Positions 1 through 12,296 are shown, counted from the first letter of the stretch. The stretch: 64,000 bases of DNA from Dactylellina haptotyla (GCA_031310005.1 CM062379.1:6696001-6760000); one strand, 5' to 3'. The notes: generated from the sequence alone by a model not told the origin. Made by a program: numbers and translations.

Positions 1-3000
1 CTCTCACCGAGATCGGAGCGACTTTCTATCATTCGAGAAGGACCTCAACCACTCTATATCTACAGATCGCACGCTGGTCTCTATCTATTGGCAAAATTGG
101 TTGTTGTTTTTTTAAATTAAAGAAGCGTATGTCCTATCGACCGGAAATATTCAAAGTTGGACCATACTCCAATCCACCATGGGTTTCTCGAGAAAGAACC
201 CCAATTCGACCGCGGGATCGGTGTGCTCTTTAGGATATCGTTACGATGCCGAAAACAGGCTGTGGGGTCCCCATTTCCGTGTGGCCGTAGAGATGTGTGT
301 CTCTCGAGTTAGCCGATAGATGGGTCTGGGTTATCCGAAAGGCGTACCGGATAACGTACATAGCGAGATCGGAAAAGTCTCGATCTGCCGAAAACTTCTC
401 GGACAACCCGACAAAAAAATATTCCTATTGTTCTTCCGGACGGCAGAGGCTGACATGTGCGCCGGCATTTTTCTACAGTATGACCGAGAAATGGGGTGAC
501 CGATCGTCTTCTTCTTTATCGAATTGCGTCTTTTTTTTTTTTTTTGCTGCTTCGTACTACATGCAGAAAGCTGCCTGCCCTATGCAGAGCTTCCAATTTC
601 ATCCGATATCTAATTTTGAAGGGCTTGGGCAAATTTCCCGAGATAAGAAAGTCATGCCGGTGGAGATGGCAGGGTAGGGTTGAAAAAAAAAAGATTAAAA
701 CAAATAAAAGATAAAAGACCTGAAACGACTGCCAGAGAAATATTTCGATATCTCATCTAGATCCCTGTATCAGGTCATCATCGACTGGTGCATTCTGCGA
801 AGTGGATATCGGTTCATGCAACACGAAAACTGCGAGTTTCAGACACAAAAAAATTTCGAGTGTGAATGATAGTCCCGAATCGCGCGAATTTTGCTATATG
901 GCATTCCTTAGGTTCATGGGACCTTTATGCAATGATTATAGTATGAGTGATAAAAAAATCCTGCTTTTTTAGCAAGCTCTTAGCTCGCATGCCCTAACTG
1001 TTGCGTAAGATAGAAGAAAGATTACATGAGAATTATTCCGTTCTGAGATGTTCTTGCAAAAACAATTATCCGAAATGGAACGTACAGAAAGAAAAAAAAA
1101 TTCGATTAGGAAAATGGGGTGTTGCCGAGCTGAGACTTTCCCAAGACCGCAACGTTCACATGCTCACGAGGTAACACGCCGAGTCCACCACGGCCACACA
1201 CCTAAATATGGCCTGTCTGGGTCTGGGCGGCCAACCAGCCAACCACGAGCCCGCATTGCTGCCCGATCTGTTGCGGCCGCTGGGCCAGACACCCGCCCAG
1301 CTCACTAAAAGCCTCACACGGTTACCCCAGATTTCGGCTACTCACGCTTTATACTGCAGCTGGTATTCAATGTCAGCTCTGGTGAGGTTAGCTCGAGCGT
1401 TAGCTGGGCTGGGATCGGGAACAGCTCGTTCTTAATATATCCCTCATGCCTGAGTGACTAAGGTATTAGGACTTCGGGTAATCCGTACAGGTGCAACATT
1501 GAAGGTGCTAAAGCTGTTGCTAGTTTGGGCCAGATTACGACTGTATATTTGTTTCTTCCTTCGGACTCTTACCTGTTACCTGTTGCCGTTGAAGGAAGTG
1601 ATTGTAAGGATTGAAGGCTAAGCTTTCATGTTGCTCATGAACCACCATGGTACCCGCTCGTGTGACACTCAGAATACCACGCAAAAGAATGCAGGAAAGG
1701 AGGAAGCTGCGAAACAAGGAGCATTCCAAGCGGGCTCTGTGGTCACGATGATGGTTGAGGCCATGCCATGATCAAAACATGACGTTCTCCTTCGGTGTTC
1801 GAAGGATTCCGGATTCGCGGCGGGTACCCATTGCACTTGGAACCGAAACGATCAAGGCAGGTGAGAGCGCCGGCTCTCAAGTTATATTTGATGATATGAC
1901 GAAATGCACGCCAAGGCAGCTGATGAGAATTTCGAGTTTTTTTTCGGATAGAAGGACCCGCTTGTAATACTTGACAAGATTTTTCTCGACTCTTTTTTTG
2001 TCATGTTTGACGAGATTTGTTAAAAATTTGCCATTCGAATAGAGATGCTCCACCCTGGGACCGCCCTGACCTGTGCAGCATGGGAACTTTTAACCGTCTC
2101 AAAAAAAAAATTCCAATGAATGCAAGATTAGAGATAGGAACAAATTGAGATTTCGGAACGTTTGCCCCCCCTAGCTCTCTCATGCTCTGGGAGCTAGCTA
2201 ACGGCTGGTTGCTTTTTTATGCAAAAGGTCCGGGGCGGTCGCAAAAAAGGAGTCGATGCGAAGCAGTGTCGTGCGGTTGCAGAAGGGATTAGGAGGCCTG
2301 GAAGTTGAGGGTAATACGTTACGTGACCTGTTCACACCGACGAGACTACTCCGCACACAGCAGCATCATCTGCTGTTGTAGACGAGATCCTTCTGTCCAC
2401 TTATCTTCCACTCCAACGTTCCCCCCTTAATCACGACCATACGAGCGTGAATTGCCTCCCTGTTGCCAATAGATAGCTAGAATCCTTGATATCGCAGGTC
2501 TAGCCTCCCACGGCCGTCCGCAAGAACGCATAAGCAAACGGCGCAGGGCGAAGAGGATTCCGAATCCCTCCGATGCTCGCAAAGGTATCCCATCCACATG
2601 TTACTGCGTTCCGTATATTCCCGTATTGCGGGGACACTTGTGCTAACTCGAATGGCAGAAGGCAAATAAGTAAAAACAGAATAATAAAAAATGAATCGGG
2701 TACGCACTCGCTAGCCTTATCCCTCAGTCCCCCATCCAGTCCTGCGCCTCCCCGGGGCGACTAAGGACCCGCGGGCTTTGGCCTCCCATTGGTCCAAAAG
2801 TGGGAAGCTGTCGTGCTTGTGTCGGGTGCTGAGAGCAGAGAGGTACCTTTCTCGCTGTCTGTCCGACGGCCGGGTTCCATCTGGCCAGCACTTTTGCGTG
2901 CCCCTGCGCACCCTTTTGGAACATGCTGTCGCATTTTCGCCCACACAACACGCCCGAAAATGGCAGTTTTCGCTAACCAGCTCTGCTCGAATGGTCGCCT

Positions 3001-3418
3001 GGCGTAGAGACTTGTTTCGAGCGTTCGGAAAAATCTGGGACATGGCGAGAATATTATTGCCCTCAGGGGCCACTATTCGGGTCCAACCGCCGGACGAGCG
3101 ATATCCTCAGGCGGTGATCCAAATGTTATAAAGTTCGCTCGTTCTCCCCCTCGAATAGTTGCTGCTTCTGTCTTTGACTTCAATTCAAACGATCATCAGA
3201 ATCCAAACCTGATTGCGTCTGTAATCCCATTAATTCCCTAACAAAGGAACATTCTTTTCTATATTTATAGCTTCCGATCACCACCAAGAAGACACTTCTT
3301 CCACACTCTCACCCGACTTTGCTATCGTTCTTCGTCCAAAGACTCGATCCAGTTCACATCTTCCGGTTATCCATACCGCTCACATCTATCCTCCCAATCC
3401 ACATCTCAAAAATACAAA
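1..3418. other. Intergenic region upstream of PEP carboxykinase
   Basis: I find no protein gene here. The open frames present are short, overlap on both strands and lack splice signals or recognisable motifs. Several A or T runs occur. The last 250 bases hold the likely PEP carboxykinase promoter: a TATA-like element and a pyrimidine-rich stretch before the start codon. Confidence 0.5.
3260..3269 (+). promoter_or_regulatory. TATA-like element of PEP carboxykinase gene
   Basis: TATATTTATA lies about 150 nt before the PEP carboxykinase ATG. It is followed by a CT-rich stretch (about 3290-3400), the usual look of a fungal transcription start region. The position is plausible for a strongly regulated metabolic gene. 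No mapped start supports it. Confidence 0.4.
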
Positions 3419-5240
3419 ATGGTTTCGTCCAGAGCCGTCAACAAGACAACATTACACCCTAAGGGGGTTGCGTAAGCATTCCCTTTGAAAAATATCAAAT
3501 AAATTAAACATAAAAACAGTCAACTAACGCAACGGACAGTCCTATCACAGAGCACACTGAAATCGAGGAGGAACTTCACGACAAGGCCAACATTGACTAC
3601 GACCGAGTCCAGATCATCTCGAATCCTGCTGTCTCCACTCTCTACGAAGATGCCCTCGTCTTCGAGAGCGGTACTGCCATCACCTCCTCCGGTGCCCTGT
3701 CTGCCTACTCCGGCAAGAAGACCGGTCGTTCGCCCGGTGACAAGAGAGTCGTCAAGGAGCCATCCTCGGAAAATGATATCTGGTGGGGCCCTGTCAACAA
3801 GCCCATGACTGAAGAGGTGAGTAACCGTAAAATACATCATCCTTTCCCCATACGGAAGGAGCCCGAATTGGCTGACACGAAAGCTTGTGATATCAGACAT
3901 GGAAAATCAACAGGGAACGTGCCATTGATTACCTCAACACTCGTGACCGCATCTACGTCGTCGACGGATATGCCGGCTGGGACACCCGTTACAGAATCAA
4001 CGTCCGCGTTGTCTGTGCCCGCGCCTACCATGCCCTCTTCATGAGAAACATGCTCATCCGCCCAAGCCGCGAAGAGCTTGAGCACTTCCACCCCGACTGG
4101 GTTATCTACAATGCCGGCAGCTTCCCAGCCAACAGATACACCTGCGGTATGACCTCGTCGACATCCGTCGCCCTCAACTTCGCCGACAAGGAGATGGTCA
4201 TCCTCGGTACCGAGTACGCCGGTGAGATGAAGAAGGGTATCTTCACCGTCATGTTCTATGAAATGCCAGTCAAGCACAATGTCCTCACCCTCCACTCCTC
4301 TGCCAACCAGGGTGAGAACGGTGACGTCACAGTCTTCTTCGGTCTTTCCGGTACTGGCAAGACCACACTCTCCGCCGACCCCAAGCGAGCTTTGATCGGT
4401 GACGACGAGCACTGCTGGACCGACACCGGTGTCTTCAACATCGAGGGTGGCTGCTACGCCAAGTGCGTCGGCCTCAGCCATGAAAAGGAGCCAGAAATCT
4501 ACGGTGCCATCCGCTACGGATCCGTCCTCGAGAACGTCATCTTTGACGAATACACCCGTGAAGTCGACTACAATGACACCACCCTCACCGAGAACACCCG
4601 TGCCTCCTACCCACTCGAGTACATCCCCAACGTCAAATTCCCATGTATCACCGACTCCCACCCAACCAACCTCATCCTCCTCACCTGCGATGCCTCCGGT
4701 GTCCTCCCACCAGTCTCCAAGCTCGACTCGAGAACGGTCTCCTACCACTTCATCTCCGGATACACCTCCAAGATGAGCGGTACCGAGGAAGGTGTCACAG
4801 AACCACAGGCCACCTTCTCCGCCTGCTTCGGTCAACCCTTCTTGGCTCTCCACCCAATGCGCTACGCCGAGATGCTCGCCAACAAGATCTCCGAGCACAA
4901 GGCCGACGCATGGCTCGTCAACACCGGTTGGGTCGGTGCCTCTGCTGCCGCTGGCGGTAAGCGCTGCCCACTCCGCTACACCCGCGCGATCCTCAACGCC
5001 ATCCACGACGGTACCCTCAAGAACGCCGAGTACGAGAACTTCCCAGTCTTCAACTTGGCCATTCCCAAGACCTGCGCTGGTGTTCCAGATGAGATCCTGG
5101 ATCCTCGCAAGGCCTGGATGGGCGACTCTGTTAGCTACGACAACTCTGTCACGTCGTTGGCTACCAAGTTCGTCGAGAACTTCAAGAAGTACCAGGATGG
5201 TGTCACCCCTGAGGTTTTGAGCGCTGGTCCCGAAATCTAA
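3419..5240 (+). CDS. pck1: Phosphoenolpyruvate carboxykinase (ATP)
   Basis: This cytosolic enzyme converts oxaloacetate plus ATP to phosphoenolpyruvate and CO2, the first committed step of gluconeogenesis. Three exons (3419-3471, 3540-3816, 3897-5240) join in frame to 557 residues, normal for the fungal ATP-dependent family. The kinase-1a P-loop reads [11 protein letters not shown] near residue 258 and is followed by the kinase-2 motif around DDEHCW. Other PEPCK hallmarks are the YAGWD stretch and the NTGWVG region. The start codon follows a CT-rich leader ending in AAATACAAA and opens with MVSSRAVNK. Codon third positions are strongly C-rich, which suggests high expression. In other fungi (acuF in Aspergillus, PCK1 in yeast) the gene is glucose-repressed and induced on acetate or ethanol. 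I did not identify binding sites with confidence. A 492-codon open frame on the opposite strand is a codon-bias shadow. Confidence 0.97.
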
Positions 5241-6315
5241 ATTACTTCTTCTGTATCTGCTTTGATATTTTTTTCTTCTTGTTTTTGCTTTCAACGGTTT
5301 ATATAAAGATACCACGTTTAATGTCTTTTTTATAATAATCTTGTGCGCTCTCTGGCTTTTTTTTCCTTGATACTACTTGCATCAAAGGAGTTTATTTTTT
5401 TATCTGCGGTCTGTTTTTACAGCGGAACATTTTTTTTACTCGTTTTTTTTTCCTTTTGTCAAACCAAAAGATATATTAGATAGATTGCTTGATAAGAATT
5501 TTACTATCATTTCTCTGAACGAATCCACGCTTTCCACGTAACATCTCGTAGTGACTTGAACTCCGCCTTTCGTCCGAACGCACAAAGAAAGAAAAGAATG
5601 ATTGAAGTTGTTGGTTGTCTCAGCCTGACAACACAACACGAAGAGCTTTGGAAATAACCCGAATTCCTCGGCTTCTGGTTGGCTCGTGCGGATGCAAGCA
5701 ACCTGTGCAGGATCGAGTATCGTGCCGAGGCAACGGGTTGGGTGTGGCACATTCTTGCCAGATTCCGAAAAGTCCAGATTTCGAGACAGATGTGGCACCA
5801 GGCGAAACACCACGCTGGTGGACGGGCACCGAGACAGGGTGTGGCAAATGCCCGGGTTTCACGCAACACAGCTGAACGGGGGCGCTCGGGGTGCTTGGCG
5901 GATTTCAAGCCTGCGAGCTCTAAGCTGAGGGGGATCGAGCTCACAAACGGAAAGAGCACTATAGAATATCAAGGTAAAGAACTTTAAATTTAGTTATAGC
6001 AAGATCGAGTTAAGATTGTTTCGAATTTTTAGATACATTGTTAATACATTGGCGGTTTCGCAAAAAATAATAATTATATCTATCGACTAACGAAAGCTCA
6101 ATCTGTCTAGCTATAGCTACTCGAACTCATATCTCCGGCCGTCAACTTCATTAACACATTATTTTGACTATTCATTGTAGATGCTCATATTATCATATCG
6201 TACTCATCGATAGCGTTCTTTCCAACGTTTTTCGACGATATCATACGGAAGCTTCACTGCACTTTAGCATAGTAACAGGTATAAAGCCCCGTTTGAAAAT
6301 AATTGCGGCACAACT
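5241..6315. other. Convergent intergenic region
   Basis: This stretch lies between the tail-to-tail PEP carboxykinase and secreted-protein genes. The first 250 bases are T-rich with several runs of seven to nine T, as expected for 3' untranslated DNA. I see no credible gene or repeat. Confidence 0.5.
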
Positions 6316-6966
6316 TTAGTTTCCGTTGTTGTACCACAATGGGTTGTAGAAAGTGGGCTTCAAACCGAAAATGGTGCAATCGGCCTTCTTTCCAGAAGGA
6401 ACGTCGCTGTCCTTAACAATCACCTGTCTGGTATCCGCGAAGATTTGCCAAGGACCAGTGGTCTTTTTCGCAGCGGTCGGGGGGCATGCCCACCAGATGT
6501 TAACCTGCTGGTTGTAGAAGAGGTAGTCCGGTCTGTCGACCAAATGCCAATCGTCGGCCTTGGTTCTGAGGGTTGGGAGCGGATCGCGGGGGATGAGGTA
6601 GCTCAGGGCGCCCTTATCGTCAATGTAGACCTGCTGCTTGCCGAGCACGTCGACGTTGAGGGAGAGGATGTTCTGGACGTGGTAGAGGAGGAAGCCTGCC
6701 TTGGACGGGGTCTTGTCGCATGGCTGGTTGGGGACGCATTCGACAAGGGATTTCTGGCCAATGTAGAACTTGTTGTGGTTGGCGTTGATAGAGCCGTCCT
6801 TCCAGGGGACTGCAGAATTGGGGACGGGCTTGACGGCATCGAGGGTCATCAAAGTAGCGTAGTCGTTTTGGTGGGTGAAGTCTGGCTCACGCTGGCGGGC
6901 TTCCAGCGGGGCAGCGGAGACGACCGCGAGGAGGGAGAGGAGAGCAGTGGCTTTGATGGCAACCAT
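6316..6966 (-). CDS. Small secreted protein, possibly PhiA/IgE-binding-like
   Basis: A single uninterrupted exon encodes 216 residues. The N-terminus is a classic secretion signal (MVAIKATALLSLLAVVSAAP), followed by a basic Glu-Ala-Arg-Gln-Arg site that looks like a Kex2-type propeptide end. The mature part holds the stretch QQVYIDDKGALSY and a later WWACPP..WQIF motif. This order (short beta-strands, a QQ-Y-x-D element, then a Cys-Pro and a Trp-x-Ile element) resembles the PhiA / IgE-binding cell-wall protein family of filamentous fungi, but the match is by memory and weak. Three cysteines are visible in the mature chain (two in the CVPNQPC segment, one in WWACPP), with a fourth near the C-terminus. 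A TATATAAA element sits about 200 bp upstream on the coding strand (7163-7170). It likely acts in the cell wall or outside the cell. Confidence 0.75.
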   Translation of the reverse strand: MVAIKATALLSLLAVVSAAPLEARQREPDFTHQNDYATLMTLDAVKPVPNSAVPWKDGSINANHNKFYIGQKSLVECVPNQPCDKTPSKAGFLLYHVQNILSLNVDVLGKQQVYIDDKGALSYLIPRDPLPTLRTKADDWHLVDRPDYLFYNQQVNIWWACPPTAAKKTTGPWQIFADTRQVIVKDSDVPSGKKADCTIFGLKPTFYNPLWYNNGN

Positions 6967-7162
6967 TTTGAATAGGTATTATAGTATAGCGATTGGATAT
7001 ATTGGTTCTTGGAAGAATCAACGAATGTCTGAGATTGAGCGAGAGGATGAAGGTATCTTATACCAAAGGGAAGCGATTGACTCTGTTAAAGGAGGAAGTG
7101 GTTGGCGATGCTTGGTGAAGAGCTATGGAGAAGAGATGGATAGATCATCGGCCATGACGTTC

Positions 7163-7170
7163 TTTATATA
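7163..7170 (-). promoter_or_regulatory. TATA box of the secreted-protein gene
   Basis: TATATAAA on the minus strand lies about 200 nt upstream of the ATG at 6966. Sequence and spacing fit a core promoter element. No transcript data support it. Confidence 0.4.
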
Positions 7171-8376
7171 TCATTTCTGCAAGCCTCCACCCTCAAGAAA
7201 AAAAAAGATATAATGCCGTATGATCTCAAATTCCGGGGATATCGAGGCTGCGAGGCCTCAGAATTGGCTGTGCATACTGCAACACCATGATCCTTGACCG
7301 ATATTGTTGGAATTGCGAGTGTTCGCCTGGACACTAACCGTTTTCTGTCCCGTGCATTTCTCGGTCGAAGTTTCTCTCCTTCCCGAACCAAGACATCACG
7401 GTTGAGACATATGACATGCTGGACTATTTTTTTTCAAATGGTGCTATCCAGGCGTGTCTGCAGTGTTCCCGTGCGAAGGCGTTTGTCCAATAGGCGAGTT
7501 TTGTTTTTCTTGGACGAGACAAGCTGTCGTGATAACTTCTCAGGCCAGGGCAAATGATAATGGGACAGAGCTAGTCGGGATGCTATATTTAGGGTGGCAG
7601 ACAGGATTCAGTAACGTTACAACCTCCAAATTCTAAGCAGAAAAGAGTAGTTCGGGAACATCAGAATCCTTGAAAGAACCCAGCGATCCGATCACGAATT
7701 CCGCTTTTCGCTCTTGCTAGTTTGTATTCTACAACGGATGGAGAATATCACCCCACTGGATTCGTGAAGATCATAGACCTGGCGAATAAATGTTTTCTCG
7801 AACTTGGATGATTTTTTCCCGCATGCATCATGTGCAAGGCGCCTCTATTCCATGCATTGCAACCTTAGACGACTTGGCGATTGGTCCGGGTTCGTAAAGC
7901 AGATGCTTAAAACGGGATCGTTATCGGATCCAAGCTTGCAATACGACAGGGTGTCTTGTTTATCGATTTCGTCTCGCGGTTCTCTCGAAGAACTTCTCAG
8001 CATTGACGCTGATACCAAGTTTGTCCAGACACGGCCCGATGATTGCCGTCGCCGTCGCGTCGTTTTACTGAGATGAATTTCTTCTAGCGATTTCACTTGC
8101 TTTGTTGAATTGAGGATGCCTCTATTTTTAATTATGAGGAACGTACATTCGCATATGCGAGAACTGAAAGAGACAGCCTCGTTTTGAACAAATGAATGAT
8201 CTCGATTTCATGATTCCTATTCATTGTGAAAATTCCTGATTTGAAGAATTGCATTCTGATTGTGATCTTTTGATCGCTCAATCAATTACCGATAAACCCC
8301 TTCCTACCTCTCTAATAGAACCTTTTATGATATTTTATATATTTAAAGTTTTGTCTCTAATCTAGCTTGTGCTTGG

Positions 8377-8919
8377 ATGGCATCTGATCCGATTCCTAGA
8401 TTAAAAGTTAAATTGTCACTCAAGAAGAAAGCTTCGAAAGCTGTCTTAGCCAAGAAAAAGCTTAGTACCGAATATATAGCATTTCACACGATCACATCTG
8501 ACCGGATGATAGTTGCCGTGCATATGATAGCGGCGCACATGCATATGGGTAGTATCTATGACGAGTATTGGACGAATTTCAATACTTGGAAACCTCAACT
8601 CGGCTCTGTGTACTCTGAAGTCTGGGCAGTAGAGTATTCTATTACCTCGATATACCCACCTACAAGTCCAAAAAACCACCCGTGCAAACCATGCAGCTGG
8701 ATCGAGACCGCTTTGGTTATATTCACAGCGCTAGCTTGTATAGCAGATTTTTCGGGACGCAAGGTTACAACGCAGGACGCATTCGACCCACTTTGCAGCT
8801 TCTGCTTCTTAGTTTGTTTGCTTCGAACAATAAATATATTAATAGAGGGTTCGCGTTTGTTTCCAAGCTGTCCGGTTCCCCGGCCGGCTGGTATTGATAT
8901 AAACGTAGCGGAGATATAA
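8377..8919 (+). CDS. Doubtful hypothetical protein
   Basis: An ATG-started frame of 180 codons follows a TATA-like stretch (TTTTATATATTTAAA, about 8332-8346). The N-terminus is strongly basic with repeated Lys-Lys-Lys blocks. Two hydrophobic segments occur at about residues 107-122 and 139-153, so it could be a small membrane protein. I recognise no family, and codon use is unlike the neighbouring genes, with no third-position C preference. It may be a chance open frame in an A/T-rich intergenic region. Confidence 0.22.
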   Translation: MASDPIPRLKVKLSLKKKASKAVLAKKKLSTEYIAFHTITSDRMIVAVHMIAAHMHMGSIYDEYWTNFNTWKPQLGSVYSEVWAVEYSITSIYPPTSPKNHPCKPCSWIETALVIFTALACIADFSGRKVTTQDAFDPLCSFCFLVCLLRTINILIEGSRLFPSCPVPRPAGIDINVAEI

Positions 8920-9724
8920 AAAAAAAAATACTATCACTTTGTCTCGTAAATCATCCGCTGCGCACAAAGATCGCCCCGCTTGGAACTTCAGATGTGTTAT
9001 GTTTTAAAGTTCCCGTAGCTGCAGGTTCTCTTCCACGATTTGTCTTCACTTTGGCCGTGATTCACTTTTTAAGGGGTTGTCGTGCGCAGGCAACGTTGTA
9101 TCTCCTTCGCGGTTCGGCTCTTAAAAATTCGCTTGTCAGAAGAGCGACGAGGGTTTTCTTCCTGGCGACTGGGATACTGAGACACAAAATTGAGGGATGC
9201 AACCCCAGGATTTATATTCAGAGGCAGGAGCTGCTTCTTGTCTGGCTATTTCAAGATACTTGACTTGACCGCGTCCACTTTGTATGCTTCCTCATGTTAA
9301 CCGTGTGTGCTCGGTTTCTTAGTTATAATAAGAATTCATACTCTAATCTGTGATCGGGGTGGAAGGAGTCCTGTAAGGCCCGAACAGGCCCGGCCATGCT
9401 TAGAGATGCTACACAATTGGGTATAAACGGAAGAAATCTCAATTTATTTCATGAATTTTTTTTAATGACATCAAAAAATCGAATACATAGATATATTCGC
9501 GCATAATGTACATGTAAAACTACTATCAACCGCACCAGCAGGTGCCCGTCGTATATTCGGCTATTCTTTAAAAATTACCTACTGATCAATATCGCTCGGA
9601 AAATCGCTTCTGAAAATCCCACAAGATGCACAAAATATGTATATACATCCATCACATATCTGCCATGCTGAAAAAGATAACGATAAAAAACCCATCATAG
9701 CACAGTAAAAATCCCGGTTGAGTG

Positions 9725-10964
9725 CTACGAGCCTCTCACCATCCCCATTTCGATATCACTAAGCCGTCGGCGAGGGCCTTCCCCGGCGTCATCGTCGTCC
9801 TCTTTCAAACCTTCGTACCCGTCTCCTTCCAGGGGAACCTTGTACGGCTCGTTGCACCTTACGCTCCACAAGGACGGGAAGTACCTGCGGTAAGAAAAGA
9901 TTGCACAAAGGATCCCGATCCATGAGCCTACTGCTACATCAGCGTAGTCGTGTCTGTAGTCTTCGAGACGGGATATGGCGATGAATAGTGCTAGGAATGT
10001 CGCGCTATTTGGTTCATGAGGTTAGTGAGCGTTTTTAAAGTTCGTAATGAAGAGGTAACCTTCCATAGATGGGAAGCTGATCCGCATAATCGGTGGGGGG
10101 AAACAAGGGAATGTAGGAGAAGATAGGTGAATGGAGGGACCACGTACGAGAAGGCAATGGCTGTCCTGGCTAGATCCGAACCAGGGCGGAATACGAAGAA
10201 CTGGCCGGCGAGGAAGAGGGATAAGTAGAGGAGACCGCTGAAGGCGGTGCTGCTGTGCCCGCTGGGGAAGGACCTGAAGCCGTCATGGAGGGTGTGGTGG
10301 TTTGTCTGGTAGCAGACTTTGAAGGTCACCAGTTGATGGTGCGGGGTGTCCTCTCGCTGTTCACACCTTGCCGTATATCATATTAGTTACCATTCACTCA
10401 GTCGCTTCTCCCCTGCAATTCTTCGATATGTATGAAATGGCAATATAGAGGTTGAATAATCGAAAGGAAGTGGAAGGTAAGGGAAAGAGGCATACGGGTT
10501 GACAGCGGGCGATTAAGTCTGGTCTGGGCCGTCCGACGCCCTGCTTTATAAAGTCGGTGACGAAGCTCGACAGCAGCAAGCTGTTGCTCAATCCGAGCAG
10601 GGACACCTGTAGGAAGTGCTTGCCCTTCGTACAGATGCCCGTCCAAGCTGTTATGGCGATCGATGGGACGCCGATAGATATGACGAGAAGCAACGGGACG
10701 GGCACGTGCTCGTGTTCGGCGTGGGGGAATTGCAGCCGCGGGTCGTCGATGGAGAACATTCTGTGGAAGGGCTCGACGACGAAGAGGGAGGCGTTAGCGA
10801 GGGCGAGGATGATGAGGCCGAGGAAGTCCCCGGCGTAGGTTTGCTGGTTGAAGCGCTTGCATTGTTAGTAATTAGTGGTGAAGTGCCTTCAGTGATCGAT
10901 GGGTGAGATAGAGCAATTGTACCCGCCATAACCGCGATGCGGAGGAGAGCAAGCCGGAGCTCAT
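9725..10964 (-). CDS. PAP2 family lipid phosphate phosphatase (DPP1-like)
   Basis: A membrane enzyme that removes phosphate from diacylglycerol pyrophosphate, phosphatidate or related lipids. Four exons on the minus strand (10923-10964, 10496-10855, 10148-10356, 9725-10004) give 296 residues. All three PAP2 signature motifs are present: KQGVGRPRP (motif 1), FPSGHSS (motif 2) and SRLEDYRHDYAD (motif 3, the S-R-x5-H-x3-D form). Several hydrophobic segments between them are the expected membrane helices. The C-terminal tail is acidic then basic and ends MVRGS. The N-terminus is uncertain: the ATG at 10964 gives a short leader like the family, while an in-frame ATG at 11135 would add 57 Ser/Thr/Pro-rich residues. 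The gene is divergent from MED7 and shares a short promoter region with it. Confidence 0.9.
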
Positions 10965-10992
10965 CGTCGACGGAGAGGGATACGCAGGCGAG

Positions 10993-11019
10993 GACGGGGT
11001 GGACGGGGTGGACGGGGTG
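10993..11019. repeat. 9-bp tandem repeat
   Basis: Three direct copies of GGACGGGGT lie between the phosphatase and MED7. They fall in the possible N-terminal extension of the phosphatase, where they would encode a Ser-Thr-Pro repeat, or otherwise in the 5' leader. Confidence 0.6.
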
Positions 11020-11237
11020 GAGGAGGAGGGCGAGGAGGGCGTCGTGCGAGGGGGCGAGGGGGCGGGCGATGGGATGGACTTGTAGTAGGCGGCGCGGAGT
11101 GCAGCAGAGCCAGCCCGAAGCAGCGGGTTCTTCATTGCGGTTGGTTGGTTCGACTCGACTCGATCGATCGGGCAGGTTCGCTGCGATTCTCCCCGCAACC
11201 AACAACACCATCTTAAATATCGCGGCAATCATTAATC

Positions 11238-12162
11238 ATGGCAGACGAGCAGCAGCGGAACACCGCGTCCGCCTTTCCCGCGCCGCCGCCCTTCTACACC
11301 CACTTCACCCCCGAGAACCAGGCCCGGCTCAAGGACATCCAGTCGGCATCGACGTCGAACCCATCCGAAGATGACGGCGGCGACAGCAGCGTTGCAGACA
11401 AGGACGCGCCGGCCCAGGCGCAAACACTCCCACCGGAGCTGGCCTGCCTGATACCGCCGAAACCACCCACGCAGGGACAGTACAGGAGCTTTGGGGACAC
11501 TTGGAATGTACGTGGAGCTTTACATTTACAGTCGGGTTTAACGAGCATGGCGTTGATGAAGCATTCGTTCACGATAGATACCGGATAGGCTGCCGACGCT
11601 GAAGGAGCTCAACATACCGCAGCTGTTCCCCGAGCCGAGCGGCGAGAGCTACAACGTGGATAGGGCGCAGGAGCTGCGGAGGCTGTCCAAGAGCTTGCTG
11701 CTCAACTATTTGGAGTTGGTTGGCATCATGGGCGTGTCACCAGAGGAGGTATGTCTTTATATTTATATATATTTATTTAAAAAGGCGGCAGCTAATCTGA
11801 GTATTGGGGGGATGCAGTTTGAGGAGAAGGTGTACCATATGAGGATACATCTGATCAACATCCACCAGCTGATCAACGAGTACCGGCCGCACCAGGCGAG
11901 GGAGACGCTGATATCGATGATGGAGGAGCAGCTGGAGCGGTCGAAGCAGGAGACGGAGGAGAACAGGAAGGCGTGCAGGAAGATCAGGGAGCTGATGGCG
12001 GGGCTGGACTCCTTCAACGCGAACGGGCTGCTCTCGACGACGCCCGAGGAGACGGGCGAGGGAGCGGGTGCCGGGGAGGGGGCAGGAGGGGAGGCGAGCA
12101 AGGAGAACGACAGGAAGGACGGTGCGAGCTGGGAGGCTCTGCAGCAGGCGGGGCTTGCCTGA
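11238..12162 (+). CDS. MED7: Mediator complex subunit 7
   Basis: MED7 is a core subunit of the middle module of Mediator, which bridges transcription factors and RNA polymerase II in the nucleus. Three exons (11238-11507, 11578-11748, 11818-12162) give 261 residues. The N-terminal PPPFYTHFTPEN motif, the RLPTLKELNIPQLFPEP stretch across the first splice, and LLLNYLELVGIMGVSPE are all conserved landmarks of the family. The next part (about 148-205) is a long charged helix, the MED7-MED21 coiled-coil partner region. The first intron's acceptor is fixed by the conserved IPDRLPTL reading. The tail beyond residue 220 is low-complexity Gly/Glu/Ala and is probably disordered. It lies head-to-head with the PAP2 phosphatase. 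Confidence 0.93.
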
Positions 12163-12296
12163 GCGTACGACTGTAATTGTAATAATAAAATTGTAACATA
12201 TTCGATCATAAAACGGCCGTCACGAGCAACGACACGATGTCCTCCTGGCGACATCGTATACACACACACATAAATATCCATATATACAAGCAAGCG

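Larger units (their letters stand above)
6967..9724. other. Long intergenic region with one doubtful open frame
   Basis: Apart from the TATA element near 7165 and a doubtful 180-codon frame at 8377-8919 (listed separately), I see no gene, tRNA or repeat. A/T content rises between about 8,100 and 8,500 and again around 9,420-9,720, which is likely the 3' flank of the phosphatase gene. Confidence 0.45.

Noticed and set aside
2717-3131. Overlapping 118- and 117-codon frames on opposite strands upstream of PEP carboxykinase
   Set aside because: Neither has a motif or codon preference, and both lie in the presumed promoter region.
3837-5315. 492-codon open frame on the minus strand
   Set aside because: It lies exactly opposite the PEP carboxykinase coding exon, and its Val/Gly/Asp-rich sequence is the mirror of the C-ending codons of the real gene.
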